A stretch of 50,293 nt of DNA, from NCBI RefSeq assembly GCF_027620315.1, contig NZ_JAPNNL010000032.1, positions 1 to 50,293 of the forward strand, given 5' to 3'. Below the pieces are notes generated by a model. That model saw only the letters and a list, made by a program, of their open reading frames with translations, was not told the DNA's origin and ran no database searches. Below are positions 9,016 through 17,418 of the stretch, piece after piece. A program made the position numbers and the translations under genes. Origin of the DNA: Nonomuraea corallina (lineage in GTDB: Bacteria > Actinomycetota > Actinomycetes > Streptosporangiales > Streptosporangiaceae). Position 1 is the first letter of the stretch. Each line of letters starts with the position of its first letter.

Positions 9016-9150
9016 GTGATCAAGGTCTTTTTAGCGGCGATCATCGGCGTCGCCGTGGCCGCCCTCGTGATGACGATCACCACCGTCTCCCTGACCGGGT
9101 CCACCGCCACGCCTGTCAACCAGCCGCTCTACAACTACGGCGTGCGGTAA
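9016..9150 (+). CDS. DUF2613-like small membrane/secreted protein (44 aa)
   Basis: A GTG start preceded by AGGAGGAA at ideal spacing opens a 44-residue protein: one hydrophobic helix (VFLAAIIGVAVAALVMTI) and a short polar tail ending LYNYGVR. Length, single N-terminal helix and the final NYG-R signature match DUF2613, a tiny actinobacterial family. In H37Rv its member Rv0236A lies next to aftD; here it lies two genes upstream of an AftD-like gene. That conserved link suggests a small partner of envelope glycan transfer, which is inference. The open frame extends upstream to 8962, but the Shine-Dalgarno sequence fixes the start at 9016. The gene is easily missed because of its size. Confidence 0.78.
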   Translation: MIKVFLAAIIGVAVAALVMTITTVSLTGSTATPVNQPLYNYGVR

Positions 9151-9162
9151 CAGAGCGCCGCC

Positions 9163-9966
9163 ATGTCGCCCTCCTCCGCCAGGGACGCGAGGGCGAGCCG
9201 GCGACCACTGCTCGAGATCGTCGTTCCCGCCCACAATGAGGAACGCCGACTTCCCGGGGGGCTCCTGCAGCTGTGCGCGAAGCTTGCCCGCATGCCGTTT
9301 CCGACCGCCGTCATCGTCGTCGACAACAACAGCACGGACGGCACCGCCGAGATCGTCCGTACCTGGCCCGAGGGCCAGGTACCGGTCCGGCTGGTGAGCT
9401 GCCCCGAGCCCGGGAAGGGGGCGGCGGTCCGTGCGGGACTGATCGAGACCCGTGCTCCGTTCGTTGGGTTCTGCGATGCCGACATGGCCACCGACCTGGC
9501 CGCCGTCGACGTCGCGCTCAGCCTTCTCCTTTCCGGTGAACGGGTCGTGATCGGCTCCCGGGCGCACACGTCCTCGAGCGTCGAGAACCGTCACAGCCGG
9601 GTCCGCGAGATCGGCGCGGTCGGCTTCCGCGCACTGGCCAGGGCGCTGGTGCGCGGGGTGAGCGACACCCAGTGCGGGTTCAAGTTCTTCGACGGGCCGC
9701 TGGCCCGCGAGGTGGCCGCCGAACTCCGCACCCCCGGGTTCGCGTTCGACGTGGAACTCCTCGCGCGCTGCACCGGTCGCGGCTCGCGGGTGCGGGAGAT
9801 CCCGGTCGACTGGCGTGACATGCCGGGATCGCGGTTCTCGCCGGCCCGGCACAGCTTCGGCATCCTGCTGGAGCTGGGCCGGATCTGGCTGCGGCTGCGG
9901 GCCTTCCCGCCCGCGTCCGTCTCGCCCGCCTGGGAACCTCCCCTCGACCCCGTCGGATATCCGTGA
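9163..9966 (+). CDS. Family 2 glycosyltransferase (dolichyl-phosphate-sugar synthase-like)
   Basis: The 267-residue cytoplasmic protein has a GT-A fold: LEIVVPAHNEERRLPGGL at about 17-34, VVDNNSTDGT at 52-61, and the metal-binding DAD motif (Asp105, Asp107 in GFCDADMA). It also has QCGFKFF and FAFDVELLAR, typical of polyprenyl-phosphate glucose or mannose synthases. It lacks C-terminal membrane helices. It most likely makes a lipid-linked monosaccharide that the neighbouring GT-C enzymes use outside the membrane; donor sugar cannot be read from sequence. It starts 12 bp after the DUF2613 gene and ends 7 bp before the GT4 gene, so it is part of one operon running to 15138. Confidence 0.88.
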   Translation: MSPSSARDARASRRPLLEIVVPAHNEERRLPGGLLQLCAKLARMPFPTAVIVVDNNSTDGTAEIVRTWPEGQVPVRLVSCPEPGKGAAVRAGLIETRAPFVGFCDADMATDLAAVDVALSLLLSGERVVIGSRAHTSSSVENRHSRVREIGAVGFRALARALVRGVSDTQCGFKFFDGPLAREVAAELRTPGFAFDVELLARCTGRGSRVREIPVDWRDMPGSRFSPARHSFGILLELGRIWLRLRAFPPASVSPAWEPPLDPVGYP

Positions 9967-9973
9967 ACGATTC

Positions 9974-11080
9974 ATGAAAGTGGCCGTCGTCAACTGGCGC
10001 GACCCCTGGCACCCCGACTCCGGTGGCGCCGAGACCTACGCCTGGCAGATGGCGAGCCGGATGGCCCGCGCGGGCCACGAGGTGTGCTTCGTGACCGCGC
10101 GGGCCCCCGGCCAGTCACGGGCCCAGACCCGCGACGGGGTACGGGTGCGCCGGATGGGCGGGGTGTTCACCGTCTACCCGCTGGTGCTGCTCTGGCTGCT
10201 GGCCAGGCGCGGCAGGTTCGACGCGGTGCTCGACTGCCAGAACGGCATCCCGTTCTTCACGCCGTGGGTGCTGCCGCGCCGCACCCGGATCCTGCTGGTC
10301 GTGCACCACGTGCACGACCGGCAGTTCGGTCTGCACCTGCCGTGGTGGCTGGCCGCGGTGGGACGGTTCCTGGAGGGGCCGGTATCGCGCTGGACCTATC
10401 GCGGGCACGCGAGCGTGGCCGTGTCGCCGTCCACCGTCCGCGCCATGCGGGAGCGGCTGGGCTGGAGCGGCCCGATCCACGTGGTGCACAACGGCGTGAC
10501 CGCCGGCCCGCCGCCCGAGGTCGTCAGGAGCCCGGTCCCGAGGGTCGTCTGCGTCGGCAGGCTGGTCGCGCACAAGCGGGTGGACGTGCTGCTGGACGCG
10601 GTGGCGGAGCTGCGCGAGCGGTGGCCGGACCTGACGGTCGACGTCGTCGGCCGCGGCCCGGAGGAGGCCGCGCTGCGCGCCCGGCTGCCCGAGGGCGTCA
10701 CGCTCCACGGCTACCTGCCCGAGGAGGAGAAGGAACGCCTGATCGCCTCGGCGTGGGTGCACGTCAGCGCCTCGCAGGGCGAGGGCTGGGGGCTGTCGGT
10801 GGTGGAGGCTGCCGCCCTCGGCGTGCCGACCGTCGCGTTCGACGTGGACGGGCTGCGGGACGCGGTACGGGACGGGGAGACGGGCTGGCTGGTGCCCGAG
10901 ACGGGTTCGCCGGCGACGGACCTGGCCAAGGGCCTCGCCGCCGCCCTGGACGAGCTGACTCGTGAGGGCCCCGACGCCTATAACATGAAATGTCGTGAAT
11001 GGGCTGGCCGGTTCTCCTGGGACGCCGGCGCCGATCGCCTGATGGCGCTGATCAGCGGTGCGAACCTGGAGGAGCGGTGA
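9974..11080 (+). CDS. Family 4 glycosyltransferase (Rv0225-like)
   Basis: This 368-residue GT-B retaining glycosyltransferase transfers a nucleotide-activated sugar in the cytoplasm. The N-domain has DSGGAETYAWQMASRMARAGHEV (first loop; sequence shown partly), and the C-domain has VVCVGRLVAHKRVDVLLDAV and the acidic EGWGLSVVE motif followed by AAALGVP, typical of GT4. The ATG at 9974 starts exactly at the family-typical MKVAVVNW; longer in-frame starts overlap the GT2 gene. Its stop TGA overlaps the GTG of the AftD-like gene (GTGA), so translation is probably coupled. The acceptor is unknown. By family and location it matches the GT4 of the mycobacterial Rv0225-Rv0228 envelope cluster. Confidence 0.9.
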   Translation: MKVAVVNWRDPWHPDSGGAETYAWQMASRMARAGHEVCFVTARAPGQSRAQTRDGVRVRRMGGVFTVYPLVLLWLLARRGRFDAVLDCQNGIPFFTPWVLPRRTRILLVVHHVHDRQFGLHLPWWLAAVGRFLEGPVSRWTYRGHASVAVSPSTVRAMRERLGWSGPIHVVHNGVTAGPPPEVVRSPVPRVVCVGRLVAHKRVDVLLDAVAELRERWPDLTVDVVGRGPEEAALRARLPEGVTLHGYLPEEEKERLIASAWVHVSASQGEGWGLSVVEAAALGVPTVAFDVDGLRDAVRDGETGWLVPETGSPATDLAKGLAAALDELTREGPDAYNMKCREWAGRFSWDAGADRLMALISGANLEER

Positions 11081-14000
11081 CGGACAGAGCCCGGCACCGG
11101 TTCTGGCTGCTGTTGTGCTGCGTCGGCTTCGCGATCCTGGCGTTCACCACCAAGCCCGGCCACCTGATCTCCGACACCAAGCTCGACCTGGCGCTGAACC
11201 CGCTCGGCTGGCTGGAGCGCGCCACCCACCTGTGGGACCTGCAGCACTTCGGTCAGCTCCAGAACCAGGCGGCCGGCTACCTGTTCCCGATGGGCCCGTT
11301 CTTCGCCCTCGGCGACCTGGCCGGCGTCGAACCGTGGATCACCCAGCGGCTCTGGCTGACGCTGCTGTTCTGCGCGGCGTTCCTGGGCGCGGAACGGCTG
11401 GCCGGCAAGCTCGGCATCGGCACGCCCGGCACCCGGATCGCCGGCGCGCTGGCGTACGCGCTGGCCCCCCGCGCGCTGTCGATCGTCGGCGAGATCTCGA
11501 TCGAGTGGCTGCCCGCCGCGATGCTGCCGTGGATCCTGATCCCGCTGCTCACCGCCGCCGAGACGGGGCAGCGGGCCAGGGCGGCGGTCCGGTCGGGGCT
11601 GGCCGTCGCGCTGTGCGGCGGGGTGAACGCGGTCGCGGTGCTGGCCGTGCTGGTCGCCCCCGTCGTCTACATCCTCACCCGGCCGCGCCCGGTGCCGCGC
11701 TGGCGCATGCTCGGCTGGTGGACCGCCGCCGTCTCGGTGGCCACCCTCTTCTGGACGCTGCCGCTGCTGCTGGTGGGCCGGTACGCGTTCTCGTTCCTGC
11801 CCTACACCGAGACCTCCGCCGCGACCACGCAGGTCACGTCGCTGACGAACGCGCTGCGCGGCGCCTCCGACTGGGTGCGCTTCCTGCCGCTCAGCGGCGT
11901 GTTCGAGCAGCCGCCCGGTTACGCGATCGCCACCTCCGGCGCGATGGTCGCCGTCACCGGTGTCATCGCCGCGCTGGGCCTGGCCGGGCTGGCCCGCCGC
12001 GACCTGCCCGCCAAGGGCTTCCTCGTCACGCTCCTCCTGGTCGGGACGGCCGCGGTGACCGCCGGGCACATCAGCGCGCTGGAGCCGGCGATCGCCGAGC
12101 CGATCCGGTGGCTGCTCGACGGCCCGCTCGCGCCGCTGCGCAACCTGCGCAAGTTCGACCCGCTGATCCGGCTCGCGCTCGCGTTCGGCCTGGCCCACCT
12201 GCTGGCGAGCGTGCTCGGCCGGGCCAGGCTGCCGTTGCGGACGGTGGCGGTGGCCGCGTTCGCCGCGCTGGTCCTGCCGGTCTTCAACCAGGGTCTGGCG
12301 TACCCGGGCGTCTTCAAGCAGGTCCCCGACCACTGGCAGGAGGCCGCCGCCTGGCTGGACGAGAACGCGGGCGAGTCCGGCGTGCTGGTCGTGCCCGGCG
12401 CCGCGTTCGGCGAGTACGTGTGGGGCCGGCCGATGGACGAGCCGCTCCAGCCCCTGTCCAGCGTCCGGTGGACGGCCCGGCAGATCACCCCGCCGGGCTC
12501 GGTGGGGATGAGCAGGCTGCTGGACGCCGTCGACCAGCGGTTGACCGCCGGGCACGGCTCGGCCGGGCTGACCGAGGTGCTCAAGCGCATGGGCGTGCGC
12601 TACGTGCTCGCCCGCAACGACCTGCTCAGGGAGCAGCTCAAGGGCGCCTGGCCGGCCCGGATCCACGAGGCGATGAGCGAGTCGCCCGGCATCACCAAGG
12701 TGCGCTCGTTCGGCGAGCCGATCGGCGACGTGTTCGGCGACGACGCCGTGGACGCGCTCGACGCCGCGTTCCCCGCGCTCGACCTCTACGAGGTGGCGGA
12801 ACCGGCCGACCTGGTCACGGTGCGGCCGGCCGGGGAGGCGCTGCGGGTGCGCGGCGGCCCCGACTCGCTGCTCAGCATGGGCGACCTCGGCCTGCTCGGC
12901 GACGGGCCGGTCCTGGTGAACGACGACGCCGGCGGGGTCGACGCCCCCGAGGTGGTGACCGACTCGCTGCGGCTGCGCGAACGGCACTTCGGCGAGCTGC
13001 GCTCGAACGTCAGCCCGACCCTCACCGAGGACGCGCGGGCCGGCTTCACCGGCGTGCTGGCCAAGGACCTGCTGGAGAAGGGCTGGCTGGAGAACACCGC
13101 GACCGCCGAGTACGACGGCATCGCGGACATCACCGCCTCCTCCTCGGCCGCGGACGCCGGCGCGCCCGCCGGGGTCAGCGACCCGTCGCGCGGCCCCTGG
13201 TCGGCGATGGACGGCGACGTCGGCACCGGCTGGGAGACCGACGGCGCGCGCTCGCCCGCGGGCCAGTGGCTCCAGGTCGACCTGCCGTCCCGCCGCCAGG
13301 TCTCCCGCGTCCAGGTCATGTTCGGGGGCGAGGTCCTGCTCGGCCAGTCGGTGGGCCGGGTGGCCGTGGAGACCGAGGCCGGCCGCCTGGAACAGGAGGT
13401 CGAACGGACGACCGACCCGCAGTGGCTGACCCTGCCCGAGGGGCAGACCTCGTGGATCCGGATCACGATCACCTCGATCCTGCCCGGTGACTGGGTCTAC
13501 GGCCAGCGCGCCGGGATCGTCGAGCTCAGCGTGCCGGGGGTGACCGCCGGGCGGACGATCCGGCTGCCCGGCTCCGGCGAGGTGTTCGTCATGGACCGCG
13601 GCCTGGACGCCAGGTCCGGGTGCATGCGCGGCGTGAACCGGTGGGTGTGCAATCCGGCGCGGCTGGCCCGTACCGGGGAGGAGAGCAGCGGCTTCGACCG
13701 GACGTTCACCGCTGAGGAGAAGGGGCCGGTCACGCTGCGCGGCACGGCCGTGCTGCGCGACAGCGCGCTCGTGGACCGGTTCACCCGGGTCAGCGGCGCG
13801 GTGACCCGCGTGTCCGGCACCTCGCAGCTCAGCGACGACGCGGTGGTCGCGCCCCGGTCCGCGTTCGACGGCGACCTGACCACCACCTGGGTCCCGGCCG
13901 ACGGCGACCGCGAGCCCGCGCTCACCGTCGCCTGGAAGGGCAAGAAGAAGATCTCCCGCATCCAGGTCGGCAGGCCGGGCGGCGACACCCAGTCGCTCGA

Positions 14001-15138
14001 CGTCGTGGTCACCGGCGACGACGGCGTCTCGCGCGGCGGCCGGGTCGACGAGCAGGGGTACGTGCGCTTCGACCCGATCACCACCACCGAGCTGAAGATC
14101 CGGTTCTTCCCCCTCTCGCAGCGCGTGCAGGTCACCGAGCTGGCCATCCCCGGCGTCGCCAAGGCCGGCACCCCGGGCGACATCCCGCTCCGCCTCGCCT
14201 GCGGCATCGGGCCGCGGATCGAGGTGAACGGCCGGGTCATCGAGACCCGCGTCGCCGGCAGCCACCGGGACCTGCTGGAGCAGCGGCCGGTGCAGATCAC
14301 CGGCTGCGAGGAGGCCGAGCTGCTGGAGGGCGACAACCGGGTCAAGGTGGCCGGGTGGGAGCCGTTCCAGGTGGAGAACCTGGCCGTGGGGACCCTGCCG
14401 GGGACGTCCCGTCAGGTGGACACGGCGGCGTGGGCCGGCACCTGGACGCAGTCCGTGCGCGAGGTGCGCGTGAGCGCGCCCGAGGACGCCTTCCTGGTGA
14501 TCGGCGAGAACTTCAACGCCGGCTGGCGGGCGACGGTCGGCGACCGGACGCTGCGGCCGGTCCGGGTCGACGGCTGGAAGCAGGCGTGGGAGCTGCCCGC
14601 CGGCACCTCGGGCGCCGTGCGGCTGGAGTACCTGCCCGACCGGACCTACTGGTTCGCGCTCGTCGCCGGGCTGGGCGGGATCGCGCTGCTGGCGCTGCTC
14701 TCCCTGGTGCCGCTCGGCCCGCGCCCCGAGCACGTCCGCGCGGCCGCCCCGGCGGACCGCTCGCGGCTGTCGCGCTGGCGGGCGCCGTACGCGGTGGTGG
14801 CGGGGCTGGCGTTCGGCTACTGGATCGCGGGCACGCCCGGCATGCTCACCCTGGTCGCCGCCGGGGCGCTGACACTGTGGCTGAGCGGGCGCTGGAAGGG
14901 CGCGTACTGGCTGACGGCGGTGATGTTCTGCGCGGCCGCGGGCGCCCAGGCCGCCGGTCTGACGCTGCGCGGGTACGGGATCGACCCGGGGCCGCTGATG
15001 GACCAGGTGCCGCAGCTCCTGGCCTGCGCGGCCGTGGGGGCGCTGTTCGGGCGGCTCGTCACGCGGCGGGAGCGACCGGCTGCGGAGCCGGGGATTCCGG
15101 CGGCCGAGCAGGTGCTGACCGGCGCCGGCCGAGCGTGA
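11077..15138 (+). CDS. aftD: AftD-like alpha-(1->3)-arabinofuranosyltransferase family protein (DUF3367/GT-C)
   Basis: This 1,353-residue GT-C enzyme has an N-terminal block of 11-13 helices (to about 440), whose first outer loop has SDTKLDLALNPLGWLERAT, the conserved acidic motif of AftD proteins. Then come about 900 extracytoplasmic residues with at least two discoidin/F5-8-type carbohydrate-binding modules (near AMDGDVGTGWETDG...WLQVDL and AFDGDLTTTWVPADGD), and C-terminal helices. In mycobacteria AftD adds arabinofuranose to arabinogalactan/lipoarabinomannan from decaprenyl-phosphoarabinose. Whether this organism makes such polymers is not visible here, so substrate is uncertain. The start is the GTG overlapping the GT4 stop, after CTGGAGGAGCG. 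Its 3' end overlaps the opposite-strand acyltransferase by 80 bp. Confidence 0.85.
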   Translation: MTDRARHRFWLLLCCVGFAILAFTTKPGHLISDTKLDLALNPLGWLERATHLWDLQHFGQLQNQAAGYLFPMGPFFALGDLAGVEPWITQRLWLTLLFCAAFLGAERLAGKLGIGTPGTRIAGALAYALAPRALSIVGEISIEWLPAAMLPWILIPLLTAAETGQRARAAVRSGLAVALCGGVNAVAVLAVLVAPVVYILTRPRPVPRWRMLGWWTAAVSVATLFWTLPLLLVGRYAFSFLPYTETSAATTQVTSLTNALRGASDWVRFLPLSGVFEQPPGYAIATSGAMVAVTGVIAALGLAGLARRDLPAKGFLVTLLLVGTAAVTAGHISALEPAIAEPIRWLLDGPLAPLRNLRKFDPLIRLALAFGLAHLLASVLGRARLPLRTVAVAAFAALVLPVFNQGLAYPGVFKQVPDHWQEAAAWLDENAGESGVLVVPGAAFGEYVWGRPMDEPLQPLSSVRWTARQITPPGSVGMSRLLDAVDQRLTAGHGSAGLTEVLKRMGVRYVLARNDLLREQLKGAWPARIHEAMSESPGITKVRSFGEPIGDVFGDDAVDALDAAFPALDLYEVAEPADLVTVRPAGEALRVRGGPDSLLSMGDLGLLGDGPVLVNDDAGGVDAPEVVTDSLRLRERHFGELRSNVSPTLTEDARAGFTGVLAKDLLEKGWLENTATAEYDGIADITASSSAADAGAPAGVSDPSRGPWSAMDGDVGTGWETDGARSPAGQWLQVDLPSRRQVSRVQVMFGGEVLLGQSVGRVAVETEAGRLEQEVERTTDPQWLTLPEGQTSWIRITITSILPGDWVYGQRAGIVELSVPGVTAGRTIRLPGSGEVFVMDRGLDARSGCMRGVNRWVCNPARLARTGEESSGFDRTFTAEEKGPVTLRGTAVLRDSALVDRFTRVSGAVTRVSGTSQLSDDAVVAPRSAFDGDLTTTWVPADGDREPALTVAWKGKKKISRIQVGRPGGDTQSLDVVVTGDDGVSRGGRVDEQGYVRFDPITTTELKIRFFPLSQRVQVTELAIPGVAKAGTPGDIPLRLACGIGPRIEVNGRVIETRVAGSHRDLLEQRPVQITGCEEAELLEGDNRVKVAGWEPFQVENLAVGTLPGTSRQVDTAAWAGTWTQSVREVRVSAPEDAFLVIGENFNAGWRATVGDRTLRPVRVDGWKQAWELPAGTSGAVRLEYLPDRTYWFALVAGLGGIALLALLSLVPLGPRPEHVRAAAPADRSRLSRWRAPYAVVAGLAFGYWIAGTPGMLTLVAAGALTLWLSGRWKGAYWLTAVMFCAAAGAQAAGLTLRGYGIDPGPLMDQVPQLLACAAVGALFGRLVTRRERPAAEPGIPAAEQVLTGAGRA

Positions 15139-16261
15139 GCGCGACATGTTCGATCAGGTGATAGCTCGCCACGCTCAGCAGCAGCGACACGATGAACGAC
15201 ACCACCGCCAGGCTGACGAAGTCGCCCGTGAACGGCGGGTCGCCGGTGATCTGCCGGTGCACGGTGATGACCGGGGCGTGCCACAGGAAGAAGCTGTAGG
15301 AGATGCGGCCCAGGTAGGCCGCGACCGGGTTGCCGATCAGCCGGTGCCGCAGCGAGCCGGGGTCGGGCGCCAGCGCGAACGGCGCCACCACGAGGACGGC
15401 CACGGCCGCCTCCAGGGTCACCCTGAGCAGCGACTCCCCGAGGGTCGGCAGGGTGAGCGTGCGCGGGCCGGCCAGCGGCGTGGAGAGCACCGCGTACAGC
15501 AGGAAGGCGAGCACCAGCAGCTGGGGCGCGAGCGAGCCGATCACCCGGCTGCCGCCGAGCCAGACCGACAGCACGGCCATCGCCATGCCGCAGGCGAAGT
15601 ACACCAGGTGGTACGGGAGCCAGAGGGCCAGCTGCGGCATCTCCAGCACCCGGGAGGCCACCACCGTGGCGACCGAGACGACCGGCAGCACCGCGATGCC
15701 GCCGAGCAGCCGGACCGGCACGTTGCCGCCCCTGTCGCCGCCCCTGACGGCCCACCGGTGCAGCGCCCAGGCGAGCATCGGCAGCACCAGGTAGAACGCC
15801 ATCTCGATGGGCAGCGTCCACATCTGGTAGAGGCCCTCGGCGCTGTTCATGCCCGGGACGTAGTTCTGCAGCAGGAGCAGCCAGACCACCCAGCCGGTCC
15901 AGTCGAGCGGCGTCCAGGCCCACAGGGCCAGCGAGACGACCAGCCAGTAGACGGGGAGCACGCGCAGTGCCCGCCGCCACAGGTAGAGGCCGGCGGCGGG
16001 GCGCGGCGTGCCCTCCACGGCGGCCTTGGCCCACGGCCGGTACAGCAGCAGGCCCGACAGCAGGAAGAAGACCGGCACGGCCATCCCGAGCCGGGACAGC
16101 AGCCAGGCGTACATGCCCTCGCCGTACATCACGCCGGTGTTGCTGGCCACGTGGAGCAGCCACACGCCGAGCGCGGCCAAGGCGCGGATGCCGTCGAGAG
16201 CGGCGTCTCTCTTCAGTGCTCTCACCCTCCGGGTCCGGTAACCGGAACCACGATAGAACAT
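15059..16261 (-). CDS. Acyltransferase 3 family (OafA/YrhL-like) membrane O-acyltransferase
   Basis: The 400-residue protein has about ten helices. AALDGIRALAALGVWLLHVA at the first helix is the signature of acyltransferase-3 enzymes, with the conserved His (LLH). FFLLSGLLLYRPW and RRALRVLPVYWLV follow as expected; SYSFFLWHAPV is near the C-terminus. These enzymes O-acylate envelope glycans or lipids; here the target is probably the product of the adjacent glycosyltransferases (mycobacterial Rv0228 has the same neighbours). I chose ATG 16261, but it lies inside a palindrome and has no good ribosome site; GTG 16225 has GGAGG immediately adjacent, and 16357 is the longest option. The last 80 bp, coding a Pro/Ala-rich tail, overlap the AftD-like gene tail to tail. 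Confidence 0.82.
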   Translation of the reverse strand: MFYRGSGYRTRRVRALKRDAALDGIRALAALGVWLLHVASNTGVMYGEGMYAWLLSRLGMAVPVFFLLSGLLLYRPWAKAAVEGTPRPAAGLYLWRRALRVLPVYWLVVSLALWAWTPLDWTGWVVWLLLLQNYVPGMNSAEGLYQMWTLPIEMAFYLVLPMLAWALHRWAVRGGDRGGNVPVRLLGGIAVLPVVSVATVVASRVLEMPQLALWLPYHLVYFACGMAMAVLSVWLGGSRVIGSLAPQLLVLAFLLYAVLSTPLAGPRTLTLPTLGESLLRVTLEAAVAVLVVAPFALAPDPGSLRHRLIGNPVAAYLGRISYSFFLWHAPVITVHRQITGDPPFTGDFVSLAVVSFIVSLLLSVASYHLIEHVALTLGRRRSAPARPPESPAPQPVAPAA

Positions 16262-16271
16262 GTTTCTATCG
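16251..16271. promoter_or_regulatory. Palindrome CGATAGAA-N5-TTCTATCG containing an AACNNGTT core
   Basis: Eight-bp perfect arms. The overlapping 14-mer at 16254-16267 (TAGAACATGTTTCT) fits the KstR-like consensus TNNAACNNGTTNNA except for its last base. It lies between the divergent acyltransferase and DUF3068 genes and covers the chosen acyltransferase start, so it may be an operator or may argue for a later start. Confidence 0.45.
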
Positions 16272-16349
16272 ATTTGGTTGCGGCTCCGGTCCGGCAGGTG
16301 ACGTCGATCACTCACTGTCATACTTTGATGCAGGTCACATGAAACAGAC

Positions 16350-16363
16350 GACAACACGTTCTA
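16350..16363. promoter_or_regulatory. AACACGTT site upstream of DUF3068 gene (KstR-like)
   Basis: GACAACACGTTCTA matches TNNAACNNGTTNNA at all fixed positions but the first. It ends 5 bp before the GCGGAGG ribosome site, a repressor-like position. Confidence 0.4.
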
Positions 16364-16380
16364 ATTTTGCGGAGGTCTCG

Positions 16381-17295
16381 ATGGGTCGTATTTCAACGCT
16401 CGTCCTCATCGGGCTCGGCGCGTTTTTCATCGCGCTCGCCCCGCTGCTGAAATTCTGGGCGGCCGAGCAGCTCATCTCCGCGCCCGCGAACCAGTTCGGC
16501 ATCTCCCACCTGGAGGCGAAGGGCGCGCAGTACTTCTCGCGCCAGGACCTCAAGGTCCTCAACGCCGACCTCGAGATCATCGTCACCACCCGCGGCGACG
16601 TGAAGGAGGCCACCGGTGACCGCGTCGTCTGGGACGAGGCCACGGTGGTCAACGACGTGACCAACAGTCGCAGGTCGGTCGACATCTCCGACCGGCGCAG
16701 CGCCTTCGACAAGTACTCCGGCGTGGCCGTGAACTGCTGCGGGGTGAACGTCGCCAAGGCCCCGGTCACCCTGGAGGGCCAGATCTACAAGTGGCCGTTC
16801 GACGTGGAGAAGAAGACGTACAAGGTCTTCAACTCCACCGCCAGGGCGGCCTTCGACGCCAGGTTCGTGCGGGAGGAGAAGGTCAACGGCATCGACGCGT
16901 ACGTGTTCGAGCAGGTCGTGCCGCCGACCAAGACCACCACGCAGACGATCCCGGCCAACATCGTCGGCATCACCGACGTGACCGGTGACGTGCAGATCGA
17001 CCGCTGGTACGACGGCAAGACCACCTACTGGGTCGAGCCCGTCACCGGCTCCCCGGTCAAGCAGGAGGTGCAGCGGCACGAGGTGCTGAAGACCCAGGAC
17101 GGCGTGGAGCGCGCCGCGGCCTTCGTCGCCACCGCCAAGATGACCGACCAGACGGTGAACCAGTTGGTCGACAACGCCGAGTCCGCCAAGAGCCAGATCA
17201 ACCTGCTGCGCAACACCATCCCGCTGGTGCTGCTCATCGTGGGCGTCGCGCTGATCCTGGCCGGCGTGGTGCTGGGACGCCGCCGCCGCATCTGA
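16381..17295 (+). CDS. DUF3068 (PorA-family-annotated) membrane protein
   Basis: The 304-residue protein has a membrane helix at each end (ISTLVLIGLGAFFIALAPLL at 4-23 and TIPLVLLIVGVALILAGVVLG near the C-terminus) enclosing an extracytoplasmic beta-rich domain with an adjacent Cys pair (VNCCGVNV). This layout is that of DUF3068, a family spread in actinobacteria and sometimes labelled porin PorA; the porin label is doubtful. In H37Rv the member Rv0227c lies between the GT-C-like Rv0226c and the acyltransferase Rv0228, the same families as here. The ATG at 16381 follows GCGGAGG; earlier frames lack such a site. A classic terminator follows at 17308. It may be controlled by the AACNNGTT site just upstream. 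Confidence 0.85.
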   Translation: MGRISTLVLIGLGAFFIALAPLLKFWAAEQLISAPANQFGISHLEAKGAQYFSRQDLKVLNADLEIIVTTRGDVKEATGDRVVWDEATVVNDVTNSRRSVDISDRRSAFDKYSGVAVNCCGVNVAKAPVTLEGQIYKWPFDVEKKTYKVFNSTARAAFDARFVREEKVNGIDAYVFEQVVPPTKTTTQTIPANIVGITDVTGDVQIDRWYDGKTTYWVEPVTGSPVKQEVQRHEVLKTQDGVERAAAFVATAKMTDQTVNQLVDNAESAKSQINLLRNTIPLVLLIVGVALILAGVVLGRRRRI

Positions 17296-17307
17296 CCCCG
17301 TTTTTCG

Positions 17308-17339
17308 AAAGGGCCCGCCCCGTGCGGGCCCTTTTCTTT
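17308..17339 (+). terminator. Intrinsic terminator after the DUF3068 gene
   Basis: An 11-bp perfect stem, AAAGGGCCCGC (17308-17318) with GCGGGCCCTTT (17324-17334), a 5-nt loop CCCGT, and a T-rich tail TTTTCTTT. It starts 12 bp after the stop codon. Confidence 0.85.
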
Positions 17340-17364
17340 ACCCGGGACCGTTACAACGGCAAAT

Positions 17365-17378
17365 TGAAACGTGTTCTA
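17365..17378. promoter_or_regulatory. KstR-like operator 1 (TGAAACGTGTTCTA)
   Basis: A perfect match to the published mycobacterial KstR consensus TNNAACNNGTTNNA, recalled from knowledge. It lies 85 bp upstream of the nitronate monooxygenase-type gene. Confidence 0.6.
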
Positions 17379-17386
17379 GATTTAAG

Positions 17387-17400
17387 TTACTCGCCAGTAA
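17387..17400. promoter_or_regulatory. Palindrome TTACT-CGCC-AGTAA, TetR-type operator candidate
   Basis: Five-bp perfect arms between the two KstR-like sites. It shares TACTNGCNAGTA with the palindrome at 8941-8956, so one regulator may bind both loci. Confidence 0.45.
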
Positions 17401-17418
17401 GAGCGAAAGGTCTTGTAG

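Noticed and set aside
10978..15147. 1,389-codon minus-strand frame opposite the AftD-like gene
   Set aside because: Low-complexity Arg/Gln/Gly/Ala peptide with no recognisable domain; antisense shadow of a well-supported gene.
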